Program-made: the position numbers and the translations under genes
In this document: piece by piece, positions 1 to 11,284 of the stretch
Layout: each line of letters begins with the position of its first letter
Position numbering within the stretch: the stretch's first letter is position 1
The notes under the pieces: generated by a model
The model's input: the letters and a program-made list of their open reading frames with translations, nothing else
Databases searched by the model: none
What the model was told of the DNA's origin: nothing
Source: Typhlomys cinereus
Taxonomy: Eukaryota; Chordata; Mammalia; Rodentia; Platacanthomyidae
DNA length: 64,000 bases
Direction: 5' to 3'
Assembly (NCBI GenBank): GCA_023101885.1
Contig: JALPQD010000639.1
Span: 186,001-250,000 of the forward strand

Positions 1-57
1 ATTTGGTTGCTTTCATGAATGGTTAATTTAGAAATACCAATTACTCTGTGCATTTCA

Positions 58-870
58 ACTTTTTTTTCTTTCTATAGTTTTACAAACATAATGAGTGGTT
101 GTCCTGGTCCCCACCCTTCCATCTTCCTTTCTATCTCCTTTTCTCCCCTTCCTCCCTTCACCGATCTATCCCTCTCACCCCACCCTCTGCCTGTCTTGCT
201 TGTGTGGGTCAGAGTTCTCTTCAGGTTGTCTTCTGTAGTAGAGGCTCAGGTAACCCTTCTTTGGGTAAATCTGTTGATAGGGAAACTCCCCTCCATCTGT
301 CTAGCCCTGACCCTTAAGGTTTCCATTGCATGTAATTATTTTTCCTGAGGTGCAGGCTAGTCCGTGGGGGAATGATGATATGTCAGCCATTGTGCAGGTC
401 TGGAGAAGATAAGTCTCTTTGCAGTGAGTTTCTGGATGCAGCAGCTCTGTCTTGAGTGGAATGACGTGATCAACAGTGGATCCCTCCCATCTTTAGGCTC
501 TTATAATCTTACCACCTCCTCTTCCATAAGATTCCCTGAGTCTTAGGATGGGAAGAAGCTTGGTTATTTTGATTCTGGTTGATCATTTTAGGATCACCAA
601 TACTCTGCACTCTGGGTGGTTGCTATTGTTTATTTCACTGCTCTTCCATTGTACTACCATCTTGCTTGGTTGTTAAGATCTTTTCTTATTTAAAGATGAA
701 ATGAGAGGTATTTGGATGGTGGCTTACTATCAGGTGTTTATGGTTAGTATTTAGGCATCTGGTCCTGTCTAATGTCAATTTTCTCCCTATCGCTGTTGTT
801 TAGACTGATTTACATTACTGGGCCTGTGTTCCCTGTCATTGAGGGGAGGGAGATTAGAGGATAGTAAGCA
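58..870 (-). mobile_element. L1 3'-UTR fragment, antisense
   Basis: The segment opens on the plus strand with a short T-run (the complement of an L1 A-tail), followed by a long pyrimidine-rich stretch, the mirror of the purine-rich tract typical of rodent L1 3' UTRs. The part around 480-640 (the complement of the 'cctaagactcaggga' motif) matches, in reverse complement, the sense L1 3'-UTR fragment near 39.6-39.8 kb. No ORF2 sequence remains, so this is a strongly 5'-truncated copy. The right-hand limit is uncertain. Confidence 0.65.
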
Positions 871-1214
871 GGTGGTTGGTTACCTGAAGGCAAATTTTAA
901 GATTTCTCTTTAAATGCTTTTAAGAAACTCATAGTCACTAGCTAACAATTTAATTCATAATTTATTTCATGCTTAAAAGCAACTGTCACCTGATTACTTT
1001 AATAATGACTAGGAATCAGTTGGAATCAATGATTTATTATGTGATGAGTGCTGTGAGCCTTCAAAATATATCATGCCTGTGTTATAACGAAATAACATCT
1101 CTAAGATTATTGTGAAAAATGTTCCTTTAGCACATAAATATTACATCATATGATTACATCAAAAGCATAAAAGTGATAAACTATAGTAAAAATGGTATCG
1201 TAGTATTTTAACAC
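871..1214. other. Unassigned AT-rich stretch
   Basis: I see no coding potential, RNA gene or recognisable repeat between the L1 fragment and the next SINE. Confidence 0.5.
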
Positions 1215-1514
1215 TTTTTTACACATGTATGTGTGTTTTGCATATAGGAGGTATACATGTGTATGTGCACACATATACAAAAGAATACCTAAGTGTGACT
1301 ATGGAGGCCCAAAGTTGACATCAGGAATCATTCTGGATTGTTCTACCTTCTTGTTGCTTTTCCCTGGGAATTCTCAAGTTTTACCTTCCAGGGGTGACAT
1401 TGCAGGCTGTCCCCATATCTGTCAGACATTTTTACTTGGGCCCTGGGATCTGAACTCAGATCTTTTTGCTTGTGAGGCAAAAGCTTTAAACTCCTGAGCC
1501 ATTTCCCCTGCCCC
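1215..1514 (-). mobile_element. B2-superfamily SINE, older subfamily
   Basis: Read on the minus strand, the element starts near 1514 with a tRNA-like head (a form of ggctcag...gttaag, then an RNA polymerase III B-box-like gagttcagatccc). It continues through a lineage-specific body containing a 'tcccagg' segment and ends in degenerate CA/TG-rich sequence near 1215-1280. It shares its body with the young SINEs at 18.3, 23.6, 61.8 and 63.0 kb but is clearly more diverged. No target-site duplication was identified. Confidence 0.75.
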
Positions 1515-2604
1515 TATTATAGTACTTTGTAAATGATGTATTTCATGGTTTATATCTTGTCAGCTGTCCTTTCTGTAATGCATCCATGCACATAAGTCCA
1601 TTCCAGACAAAAGAGGAAATGAAATGCAAGATATCTTTCCTAGTCCATTAAATTTAATGGGGGTCTGCAAATGTGTACAAAACTAATAAAACTGATACAG
1701 AATGAAGACTGTTGTTTTTGTGTGTGGCTTTACATTTGTAGCAAAAGTGGCTTCCTCTATCAAACATGTGACCAGAATCTGGCTCCTGTTCTAGTTATCT
1801 CCCACCCCATGTAGTACTGTATACGGCTCATCTGATTCATCTCTGCATGCTTTCCTCTGTGGTAGTTGCCTTGTCAGACTCTGGTCTAGACACTGCAGAC
1901 AATGCAGAGATAAGACATACTTAGAAGGCTCACAGGTCAGCAGACATATAGAAGAGAAGCCAAAAGGAAGAAAACGTAATTTGTGAATTTTGGGGGGACT
2001 CAATGGCTGTAGAGATTCTCAGTTAACATTATGCTAGAGGAGTTTTCAGAGGAGTTGCTCAAGGATGATAGAGCTCTTTAATGGTAAAGACGATGGGAAG
2101 TAGCTGAGAGGACTTGAAATCCAGGAGAAAGGAGCAATGAAGAAGCATCAAATGATGACTGACAATGAGGAATAGTATTAGAGATTTGGTAGGCCTTCCT
2201 TTCTCAGGGAAGAGGAATCAAGTAAATGGTGAAATGACTGCCGAAGTGAGGACCATCTGCTAAAACTGAAAGTGGAAAATGTTTTTCATATGACTGGCAC
2301 ATACAGTGTTGGTATAATCTGTTGATGTTACTTTCATTTTTATTGCTTTATACTTTATTAAAATTGAAAATTTTATTTTCTATACATGCAAGAATTTAAA
2401 CTAACTGGGAATATTTTTCTAACAAGCCATTCTTTTATTTATGAAATGAACATGAATGCTGTTTATACTTTAGCAACAATTGTTTATTCAGATGGGTGAT
2501 ATTTTAGCAATTTTATAGACCCCCCTACTCAAGTCACAATTTTCTCATTAGAATTTTCATTAGTTTTTAATTTATTCAATTTTTAAAAATATGTTATGTT
2601 ATGT
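1515..2604. other. Unassigned sequence
   Basis: About 1.1 kb with no recognised repeat. The short open frame on the minus strand at 1791-2003 has no recognisable domain and no splice or codon evidence, so it is not called. Confidence 0.45.
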
Positions 2605-2746
2605 TATTTATTTATTTATTTACTTACTTACTTACTTATTTATTTATGAAAAGAACCCACATGCACTATGTGGATTTCTGGTGATTGAAATCAGGCCACC
2701 AGGTAGAAGCAGATGTCTTTTGCCTGATGATTTATCTTGCCATACC
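2605..2746 (-). mobile_element. B3-like SINE fragment with (TTTA/TTAC)n tail
   Basis: A tetranucleotide run (TTTA and TTAC units, about 2607-2647) is the complement of an A-rich SINE tail. It is followed by a diverged sequence whose reverse complement has a tRNA-like head with a B-box-like motif. Boundaries are approximate. Confidence 0.5.
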
Positions 2747-2784
2747 CTATTTAATTTTTTATGACATTAAATAGAAAGCAAACA

Positions 2785-2915
2785 AGTATGTTCGTGCCAT
2801 GGGGTACAGGTAGATATCAAAGAACAATTTTCAAGAGTTGGTTCTCTCTTGAACCCAAGTCTTTAGGTTTGCCCACAGGCACCTTAATCTTCTAAGTCAT
2901 CTCACCAGGCCCAGA
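2785..2915 (-). mobile_element. B3-like SINE
   Basis: The plus strand reads like the reverse complement of a rodent B3 SINE: 'ggttctctctt', then 'gaacccaagtc' (complement of a B box), then 'gtcatctcaccaggccc' (complement of the tRNA-like head). Moderately diverged; no target-site duplication assigned. Confidence 0.65.
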
Positions 2916-3179
2916 AAATATAAAACTACTTACTCTTTCATAGCTATAGTGTTTTACATGTGACTATCTGAATCTTAAATGTATTAGCATTTTATCTGAA
3001 TCTGTCTACTTCAACCTTCAGGGGACAGAGTGAATTATCACACATTTCAAAGTGATTAATTTTTACTGCATTTCTTAGATTAGCACTCCTCTTGCTTATG
3101 AGACAACTAGTAATCATCAAGCTAAGATAATCTACTAAGAGGCCAATAAACAGAATGACAATTATGACCATTAAATGTT

Positions 3180-3305
3180 AAATCACATGTTCATTCTATA
3201 TTTAAAATCACATTTTCATTCTGTATTTCAAATCACATGTTCATTCTATATTTCAAATCACATCTTCATTCTGTATTTCAAATCACATCTTCATTTCTAT
3301 ATTTC
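3180..3305. repeat. 25-bp minisatellite, five copies
   Basis: Five head-to-tail copies of a 25-bp unit beginning aaatcacat and ending tatttc start at 3180, 3205, 3230, 3255 and 3280. The copies differ at a few positions (gt/tt/ct after aaatcacat, and a/g within the t-rich half), and the last has one extra base. Alternating a/g variants suggest growth by duplication of a two-unit block. Short open frames across it are a by-product of the period. Confidence 0.9.
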
Positions 3306-3344
3306 TTTGAAAATAAATTTCGCATTTATTTGTTCATTTGTTCT

Positions 3345-3492
3345 TCATGCGTACATTTGTGTGATTGTGTGTGCATGCGTGCATTGGTAAAAGGACAACT
3401 TAAGGAATTTGGTTCCATCCATTGTGCAGTCACTGGGGACAGAGAGGTCATCAGACTTGGCTGCAAGACTTTCACCCACTGAGCCAGCCCCA
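3345..3492 (-). mobile_element. B3-like SINE
   Basis: TG-rich sequence, then 'aggacaactt', then 'cccactgagccagcccc' at the right-hand end, which is the complement of a B2-superfamily tRNA-like head. The orientation is minus. It lies just right of the minisatellite. Confidence 0.7.
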
Positions 3493-4066
3493 GTGCCTCA
3501 TCTTTTCTGCTCACCTGGACATAACAGTGGGATTTGCAGAGCCACCAAACATTTCGCGGAGAAAAAAGAACACTTTAAAATAAAAATTCACATTTTTATT
3601 TGTATTCTGAAACCGATAAAGCACTAAACATTTCCTGTAAATCTAGCAGTGGCTGGAACTGGAATATCTAACCTTTTTCCTAAAATCTGAAAATAATTTT
3701 CCTAAGGAATTTTCTCATAGTTTAAAAAGCATATTTTACAAAATGATTGCAGATGAATTTAGCACGTATTTCCAAACTATTTACATGCAAATTTATGAAA
3801 AACCTTGGTAAATGAAGTGGAGAGTAATAGTATTTGTGAAGACTGAATAAAACATTTAAACATTTTAATTTTCTTTTTTTTTTAACAATACTGTGTTAAA
3901 TGGAGTGGAATGAAAATTGATTCAGCACTTGGAATATTTGGCATTAATTTAAAACTCAGGAGTCTGATACACAACTCATATATGAAAAAGGAAGAGGAGG
4001 AGAAGATAGAATGGAAGAGTAGAGGCAGAGACATAATGGAGGGAGGAATGTAATGAAGGTTTGATA
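3493..4066. other. Unassigned AT-rich stretch
   Basis: Nothing recognisable apart from A/T runs and a purine-rich patch near 3985-4050. Confidence 0.45.
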
Positions 4067-4565
4067 GTTAGTGTTAACCCTTGTCTACATGATTCCTGCA
4101 CAACTGTGGAGGTTATCTAGATTAAGGTTTCCCTGAACATGTCTGGGAAGCATTACTTTAATTACGCTAATTGATTTGGGAAGACTCAACTAGGTGCAAC
4201 CATTCCTTGGGTTGGGACCTTAGACTGTAAAAAGAAAAGAAAAAATGGAGAAAGCAAGCTGAATATTTGCATACACTTCTCATGCTCTGTTTCTGATTGT
4301 GCTTCAAATTATAGCTGTCTTGACTTGCCTGACATGAAGGATTGGACTCTTGAATTGTGAGACACAACAAACCCTTCCACCCTTAAGTTGCTTTGGGCCA
4401 GGATATTTTTTTTTAAAGGCAGATTTTATTAGAGGAGAGAAAGAACAGAACTCACAAACATGAAATCCTAGAGTGGAAAGGGAGTCTGGAAAAACTCACA
4501 GACATGGAGTCCATGAGGGGCAAGAGAGTCCATCAGGATATTTTATACAGTAACAAAAAAAGATT
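4067..4565 (+). mobile_element. Old rodent medium-reiteration repeat (hAT URR1-like)
   Basis: The order of motifs ('ctaattgatttgggaagactc', 'ttgggttgggacctta', 'gaattgtgaga', 'acccttaagttgcttt') matches a common old rodent interspersed repeat that I associate with non-autonomous hAT elements of the URR1 type. Related copies lie at 33.96-34.29 kb and 48.07-48.41 kb. This copy is interrupted at 4410-4534 by a short retrocopy, after which the repeat resumes. The family name is from memory. Confidence 0.55.
4410..4534 (-). mobile_element. Short polyadenylated retrocopy inserted in the 4.07-kb repeat
   Basis: An insert of about 125 bp is flanked by the perfect 10-bp direct repeat aggatatttt (4400-4409 and 4535-4544). 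On the plus strand it begins with a T-run. Read on the minus strand it ends in AATAAA, about a dozen bases, then A's, which is the form of a reverse-transcribed mRNA 3' end. The body (ctctctcctctaataaaatc and upstream) resembles the end of an LTR-driven transcript, but the source is not identified. Confidence 0.7.
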
Positions 4566-4689
4566 CTAAGATGGGAAAAGAATGAGAAAGAAGCAGTTAT
4601 TAATACAATATTTTAAAATTGCTCTACAATTTAGAATATTCACACATTACTCTGTCTTAAACTTTTCAATTTTGCTTCTTCAGATTTCC

Positions 4690-4850
4690 TCCCTTCTCTC
4701 AACTCAGTGTGACAAGTTCTATTTTATAGCTGAATAAATTAACAGATTGCTTATGTAGAGTACCCAAAGTCACATACACAGGTAGTTGAAAGTGCAGATC
4801 TATCTCAAAACTTTTGAAACACTGGAGCATACATAGAGGTGTAGTTATGC
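4690..4850 (-). mobile_element. MIR fragment
   Basis: The plus strand shows the reverse complement of a MIR core: 'ttttatagctgaataaatta', then 'acccaaagtcacatacacag', then 'agtgcagatct'. These correspond to the 'gatgaggaaactgag', 'cccaaggtcacacag' and 'gagctgggattc' segments of MIR. Highly diverged, as expected of an ancient SINE. Confidence 0.65.
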
Positions 4851-7800
4851 TTTTAATCATATCTTCCTTTGCAAAGTGCAGGGCTTTACCTCTCTATCCA
4901 TGGATTGCAAATGTGATATGCCAGGCTGAGAGTTCTCCTTGAACACAAGACAGACCTAACTGCCCTAAAATGTGGTTTCAGGAGGTTGCAAAGTAGAAAC
5001 AAAGACTTTTCCTTCTCTCAAATCCCCAGGTAATGAATGCTGATACTACTGGTCTAGAGATTACCTTAGGCAGCTGCCTTGGATCCAATCCTCTGGAGAC
5101 TTGGTCTCTGGATAGAAGGTCTATTCAGTCATTCCTTTGTACATCCTATTTGGGTTAGGATGAGAAATGGTGATCATCTCTTGGGATAAAGCCCAATTCT
5201 TTGTAAATAGGCTTTTTCATACCAGGAAGAGTCTGTTTAAGATTGTTCTGAGTGGCTAGGCTATGCCAAATTCAACAAAGGCCATGCATTACCTTTTCAG
5301 GCCCTGCTCTGAAGGACCTTCTTATAATTCTGCTATCATGAAATCAGGATCATTTCAAGCACTTAAATTTTTCCCTGTTTAGTCTCTCAGCTAATTTTCC
5401 TGAAATTCTCTTAGGAAGATTTACTCTCCCATACTTAAAGGGTTCCTTAAATTTCCCTTGCTCAATTGTAAAAAGTTAAAGCATTGTTGGCCTTGAGTAT
5501 AATGAATGCATCTAGAGGTGTAAGAAACCCTATGCAACATTGGATGGAAAAAAAGTCCAATCCAGGACCAAGAGGGAACAAGAAGGATGGTGGTGATGGA
5601 AAGGGTGTAGATATCCAGAATAATATGGTTCCCGGGTCTGGATGCTGTGGAAGGCAGATTCAAAACAAATGAGGAACACACAAGGGAAGGTTGTCTGTTC
5701 CTTTGGCTGAGTCTACTTGACAGACAGCTTTCCATGTTCATAGTTCCCCTCGTAACTCTCAAGGAGACCAGCTCAATGGGCTGGCCTTGAATGGGCCAGG
5801 CTCATTTGCTTTGTGCAAGAAAATCTTTTGTAAAAGAAACAAGTGAGTTTTCAGAATCATAGTGGTACCTTTTATGTTAACATGAATACAAACATGCTTA
5901 AATAAGGCCAGGTGGTTACTAAAAATGGTCTATTTTTTCCAAATTATCGTATAATGACAGTGATCACGAAAGGCTGTTAGAAATCATGTCTGCAGAAAAA
6001 TCACTGTAGTCTCCCAGAATGTTTCTCCAATGGTCAAAGATTAATATTGGAACATATCTGTACCACGCCCTTCATTTTTTTGTCCTTATCCCTGGTCCCA
6101 ACCACCTAGAATATTGCCACACTTTCTTACAGCATGTTTATTTCCATTGTAACACTCTAATCTTCTCATTGAAATGCATCTCCAAATAAATGTCTTTATT
6201 TTTCAGAGACACCCACCGATTTTTCTTTTTTTGATTGGTGCTATCAAGAATAGAGCTTTGCCAATGTTCATAGAACATTTTCAGGGACATACTCTATGGA
6301 AAGTAGAGAAATGGAACTGTTACACCTGTGATGACATTTACTCAACCTGAATAAAATGGTGACACTGTGGGTCTTGAGTGTTCTCAAAAAGTCTTGTAAG
6401 GAGGGGAAGTCTAATTTCCTTTTGCTGAGCCTTCTTAGTCTCTAACTTAAAGAACAGGCAAAGGCTCGAGTTCCTCTTCAGTCAAGAAGCTGTGAACATG
6501 AATCTCCCAGGTATTTATTTTTCTTTGGTATCTCTTAGTAAAGAAATATTTGGATGAATGACAGGAAGCATGCACTGTGCACCTGCAAAAGACATTTTGC
6601 GCATTTCTGCTATTTCTTTCCAAGATGCTGTCATTTCCATTTTATGAAGGAAAGGTCATTAAACAATTCAAAAGCATAAATGCTTCACATTAAAATCCTC
6701 TTGCACCTTAGCTGTAATATAGCTATTATAGGATGTAAATCTAAGAGAGAACTAGTTTCACTGCCAAGTGCCTACCAGCTACAATTTAGAGAACATGGCT
6801 TTCTATTTATACCCTATGGGCCTATCATGTGGAGAGGAGAATTATTCTCGCTGTCATGCCATGCTCCAAGTCTCCTGAGTCACAAATCATAGAAAAGCAA
6901 TGTGGCTGCTTGGGATTCAGCAGACATGTCCTCCAATTTCTTTGGCCAAATGCATTAAATTAACCAACTGAACCATTGCAAAAATATAATAGTATCTACT
7001 CAATGTCTTTTGGATTTTAAATGACTTTTTGTGAGCATCTCAGCAAAGTCTTCCCATTTTGTGAGTCTAAAAATTATAGTTCAGGTACATGAAAAAATTC
7101 GGAAAGTCTCCAGGCATGAAGGCTGGGCCATGCACCATACCACAATTTTTGTCTCGTAACAATGCTTTACTTAAGATGCGGAGTTCGTCATATATCACAA
7201 TGGAGAACAGGGATTTCAACCTGGAGTGCACACACAGAATTGGTTCTTTTGCTCAGCACGAATTTTCAGGATGCTTCATCCCCTTCCCTTTCTTTCTTTT
7301 CACTTTTTCCCTGGAACAAACTTCTGTTGAGTCATGGACAGATTTATTCAGATCTGTCTGTGCTATAAGGATGTTCTTGGGCAAGGTGAGCATCCTCATT
7401 CCCCAAGTTCCTTGTATACCATGTATATGAGCTCTGCATGGGACCTGTAACAGTGTCACAGCCTCAACAGGAAACATTGAAAAGGCAGTATATTGGTGAC
7501 AATCAAACAAGTAGCCATGGCCCTTTCAATATATATATATAATGAAATTATTATTAATCATTCATGAAAAGGATGTGATTAAAGTAAAAATGTTCAAATA
7601 AAATAAAAATAAAAATGGATCCAACCTTATAAAAATCATGTGCTGTAGGTATTGACTCCTTAACTGTGTGTTGATCATGGTGAGTAGCAAGTGCTCATTT
7701 CCAACATTCTTGACCTTCTACAGTCCCAGTGATGCTCCAATCAAAGAGACTTCCAGAATCAGAATAGGGGACATCTTGGTGGAAATTGTTTCATCAAGAC

Positions 7801-8417
7801 ATTTACAGTCTCCTCAGAGGGTGATTTTTCCATAGTTTAAGTTAAATATTAGGTTTACTATCAGCCAAAGGCGTTTGCCTTTACTCAGAACATTTTATCT
7901 CCTTCACCTTTTCAGACATAAAAATCTTAGATCCAAGGTTCACCCTGAATTGATCTCTTCTGAGTCTATGGACGGACTGAATAAAATCTTAGTGTGTGGC
8001 GTCTAACCTTCCACCTCTCCGTTCACATCCTTGTACCTGTTTGATCTTAGCACAGAGAAAATGGAATTCACCCACTATAGGACTTTTCTATGGAAGGCCT
8101 GCCTTGCTTTTCTCTGAGGTGAAAACCCCTGGGCCTTTTCAGCTACCAGAGGAGAAAGACCGATGAAAAGGTCATTACTCAGAAACAGCAGCGTAGGCTT
8201 GCTATAGGAACAGGATCTGCAGCAAGAAATGGCGAGATCAGCAGACATTCAGAGATGCATTTCTAAGTCAGTCTGGGGCAGTATCTGGAAAGCACCCTGA
8301 AAACCACTTGAGTCTATGGTCAAAACACACAGAATGTGCCCGATTTCCTCTGATAAAAGCCAATCAGGATAAAACCAGATCTGTAATAATATTTTCATGT
8401 ATGTCTCAGTTCATCCG
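4851..8417. other. Unassigned sequence, about 3.6 kb
   Basis: No recognised repeat or gene. Several short open frames (for example 5421-5762 minus and 7089-7430 plus) were read and show no domain, no conserved family motif and no convincing splice context. A short (TA)n lies near 7532-7543. Old LTR or processed-transcript remnants cannot be excluded: 6180-6205 carries an AATAAA-type motif. Confidence 0.4.
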
Positions 8418-8575
8418 TTTTGTTTTGTTTTGTTTTGATTTGATTTGATTTTTCTTTTGACACTCTAGCCTGAGCTAAACTGCAGTTGTCTTTGTCACTT
8501 AGAGCAGTTCTCCTAGTTCCGCCTCTCAAGAGCTAGGATTACATGTGGCAGCCACCATGCCCATTTTTCTTTACC
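8418..8575 (-). mobile_element. B1 SINE
   Basis: A (TTTTG)n run at 8418-8450 is the complement of an A-rich tail. It is followed by the complement of a 7SL-derived B1: 'actctagcctgagct', 'ctcctagttccgcctctcaa', 'gctaggattacatgtggcagccaccatgccc'-type sequence. It is about 120 bp plus the tail and moderately diverged. Confidence 0.75.
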
Positions 8576-9370
8576 CTTTTACCCCCCTCTCCATTTTCTG
8601 TTCAGGTGACAATATGACTTTTCTTACTAGGAAACAAGTACTAGGACAAGTGAAAATCGAAAACCACCACAGATGTGTTAAAAACAAGCTGATGCTTGCC
8701 TGGGGCTTGGTCCTAGAGCTGCTGTAGTTATTGCTGAGGTGCCTTGGTGGTCAGTCAGCTCCTGCCAAAACGAATTGGGATGTTAATGTAATTTACAGAC
8801 CAGCTAGTCTTCGGGACCAATTCCAAACACGTGCAGATAATCATTCATACTGGTGTCCTTGCTGGGTGTGGAAGATGAGAGCTTGAGAGTTTTTAAGGGT
8901 TGTTAAAGGAATCAGTCCTTAGTGAATGAATGATGATGACTATTGCTTTGGAAAAGGGAAATGTAGAGAGGAGGAAGTCAGGACTACTGGCTAACCAGGA
9001 AATTCCTGGAGATAAACATCTTAGCTTGCCCTATATATCAAGTCTCTGAAGATTCTGAAGAAAGTACAGTACAACCAAGCAAATATCATTAACCAAGGTG
9101 GCAAAATGAGGACACCGGTAACAGGAAGCCATGTTATGGTGTGATAGTCTTGCTGCAATACTTTGCACTCAACATGTCCAGTGTAGCTCAACATGGGACT
9201 TTTAAGAGGTTCTTACTGAATATCAGGGAAAACACTCAAATTATCAGGCTTTGAGACATTTTTTTCTCCCTGTCTCTTTTGAAATCATTCTTTAACAAGC
9301 ATATTTTACTTGGCAGTTTGCTGTGTGGTAGTAGTACATGCTTTGGGTTCAGATATCCATTAACCATTGT
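8576..9370. other. Unassigned sequence
   Basis: About 0.8 kb with no recognised element; the open frame that runs in from 8545 starts inside the B1 and is not a gene. Confidence 0.45.
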
Positions 9371-9650
9371 GAAAGCCAGGTACAATTGTGTATGCCTAAA
9401 ACCCCAGTGACAGGAGATGGGCAGAGAGAGGGTACTTGTTGGTCAGACAGTCTAGCAGATTAGGAAGTTCCAAGTACAATGAGAGATACTATCTCAAAAG
9501 AATAAGGCAGATAGTGATAGAACAAGACACCTAGTGTCCTCCTTTGGTCTCTGCAAAGGAACTTGCACCTGCACATACATATGTGCATATACTACATATA
9601 AATACACATGGCATAAACATGCACATGCACATATGCACACACACACACGT

Positions 9651-9683
<33 letters not shown>
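9371..9683 (+). mobile_element. B1/B3-type composite SINE with CA-repeat tail
   Basis: The left part (agccaggtacaattgtgtat...) is B1/ID-like. The middle ('ggtcagacagtctagcaga', 'atactatctcaaaagaataa', 'gacacctagtgtcctcc') matches the body shared with the elements at 10.84 and 54.03 kb. It ends in an alternating CA tract at about 9636-9683. Open frames rich in His-Thr or Val-Cys across 9494-9842 are translations of this tract. Confidence 0.65.
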
Positions 9684-9684
<1 letters not shown>

Positions 9685-10089
9685 GCACAAGAGAGGAAAA
9701 AAAGACAGAAACAGAAAGGGATAGAAAAAGAGATTTTTAGTTTGGGAAAGAGAAATTCCATTTTAAGGAGGTAGCTGGCTAAATATGCATATCTCCAGAA
9801 AGAGAAAGCAGTATGGACTATGTCATTCACCTGTAATATCAATAATCAAAGATTTTTTTCATTACAGAAAGAAGTAAAAGTTTTGGTATAGATTCTTATC
9901 TAACATGTATCACAACTCTTTAGTGTTAAATCCAGCAATTCCTGCAATTCGATACTGTCTCACAAAAGAAACATTATCTCCCATGATTTATATAGATATT
10001 ACAGCGTCCTCTTTTTATTAAGAATTGCTTCATGCATGATTTTTGCATCCTCCAGAGCTTGATAACAATTGATCCACTGGAAATTACTG
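9684..10089. other. Unassigned AT-rich stretch
   Basis: Nothing recognised. Confidence 0.45.
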
Positions 10090-10300
10090 TTAAAACCACC
10101 AGAGCACTTCAGCTACTACAAAATGCATCAGCAGCAGTGTACTTGCTAAAGGGTCGCAGGCAGATGGATCTGATTAGCATCTGTGCTCTGTGGCTGGGCT
10201 TGCACTGGCTACCAGGGTGTTTCTGGATGCCATTCAAAGGACTGACTTTGATCTAGAAAGCTGTACACATTTTAAGCCAGAAACTATTTTTCCTAAAATC
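10090..10300 (+). mobile_element. Fossil of an L2/CR1-type LINE, ORF2 C-terminal region
   Basis: Plus-strand translation gives LQLLQNASAAVYLL, a charged spacer, GLHWLPGCFWMPFKGLTL, then after one in-frame stop KAVH. Non-LTR elements of the L2/CR1/RTE-related clades have a motif just after the reverse transcriptase, of the form LQ..QN.AAR.L...R..DHI.P.L..LHWLP...R..FK.L....KALHG. The order and spacing agree. Key positions such as the H of DHI and an R before FK are lost. Mammalian L2 activity ended long ago, so a frame open for over 70 codons is notable. The exact family is undetermined. Confidence 0.6.
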
Positions 10301-10838
10301 ACCAACAGTGGGCGAAATGAAATGGACCCATCCTTGAAATTACTTACAGTATAATTCAAAATCAGTGCCTTTATCAATTGTGTTCTCCGAATTCCTATTA
10401 CTTGGGAAATACACTCTTGAGTTGGATGGCCTCACGGAGAAACAAAAAGTTCTAGAGCACAAATCCTATGTACTACCAGATAAAGCTAAAGTAATTTGGT
10501 ATTGTCAATTCATATCTAACACCTTTCACATCTTGGTTAAAGTATATATCATTTTTAAAAGGTAATAAAGTATCTTTTTTACTTAAAATAATATTTTTAT
10601 ATTCTGAAGGTTTATTATTATTGTTTGAGATTCTGAAACTAAAAGAAAATATTATATAATCCACCAAAAGAATGAAAAGAATTAGTGTTATCCATAATCT
10701 TAGCACCCAAGCTATAAGGTTTATAATGGATATAATTTCAGTAGAAGGATATATACCCACAATGACTAAATGAAGTTGTAATCATTTAGTGCTTTATCCC
10801 TAAGTAAAACATGCTGTTTTGGGATGAGTTAAAAAAAA
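10301..10838. other. Unassigned AT-rich stretch
   Basis: Nothing recognised; the minus-strand open frame at 10473-10760 is AT-driven and has no domain. Confidence 0.45.
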
Positions 10839-11145
10839 ATGCTGGGGAGATGACTCAGGTTAACGAATAAGTATGGCAGCCTGAATTCAGAGCCCCAGAA
10901 TCACGTAAAAAGCCAGGCATTGCAGTGCTTGTATAGTACACCAGCCTTTGACAGTGGTGGGAAGAGACAGATGGCTTCCTGGATCTTATGCAGCGAGTCT
11001 AACCAATCAGTGACCTTCAGATTCAGTGAAGGACCCTCTTTCAAAAATCATGGCTGGAGATAGATAGAGAAAGACACTTGACTCAAGCTCTAGTCTGCAA
11101 ACACATGTACCATTCATATAAGTGTGTGCACATGAAAAATTTTTT
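10839..11145 (+). mobile_element. B3-like SINE
   Basis: A tRNA-like head ('gctggggagatgactcagg', then 'gaattcagagccccag') is followed by a body with 'gccaggcattgcagtgcttg', 'gtctaaccaatcagtgacctt' and 'agagaaagacacttgact'. It ends near 'aaacacatgtaccattc' and an A-rich tail. It shares this body with elements at 9.37 and 54.03 kb. Confidence 0.75.
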
Positions 11146-11245
11146 AGAAAAAAATACTAGGAACTTGTCTGAATTAAAAGGAACGACATAATTAATTAAT
11201 TGCCACACGTATATTCCAATTTTAAAATTGTGGAATTCTAAGTTA

Positions 11246-11260
11246 ACTTGAAGAATATTT
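11246..11260. repeat. Target-site duplication, left copy (L1)
   Basis: The 15-bp sequence acttgaagaatattt here is repeated exactly at 17663-17677, bracketing the L1 insertion. Confidence 0.9.
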
Positions 11261-11284
11261 TTATTATAATACATTTTTTATTAT

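Noticed and set aside
3180..3305. Possible CRISPR-like array
   Set aside because: The units are directly adjacent with no unique spacers and the DNA is mammalian; it is a minisatellite.
7089..7430. 113-codon plus-strand open frame
   Set aside because: No domain or family signature; an overlapping minus-strand frame of similar size suggests chance.
9494..9842. Cys/Val-rich and His/Thr-rich open frames
   Set aside because: They translate the CA/TG microsatellite tail of a SINE; the same artefact occurs at 23.6-24.0, 52.2-52.5 and 63.1-63.4 kb.
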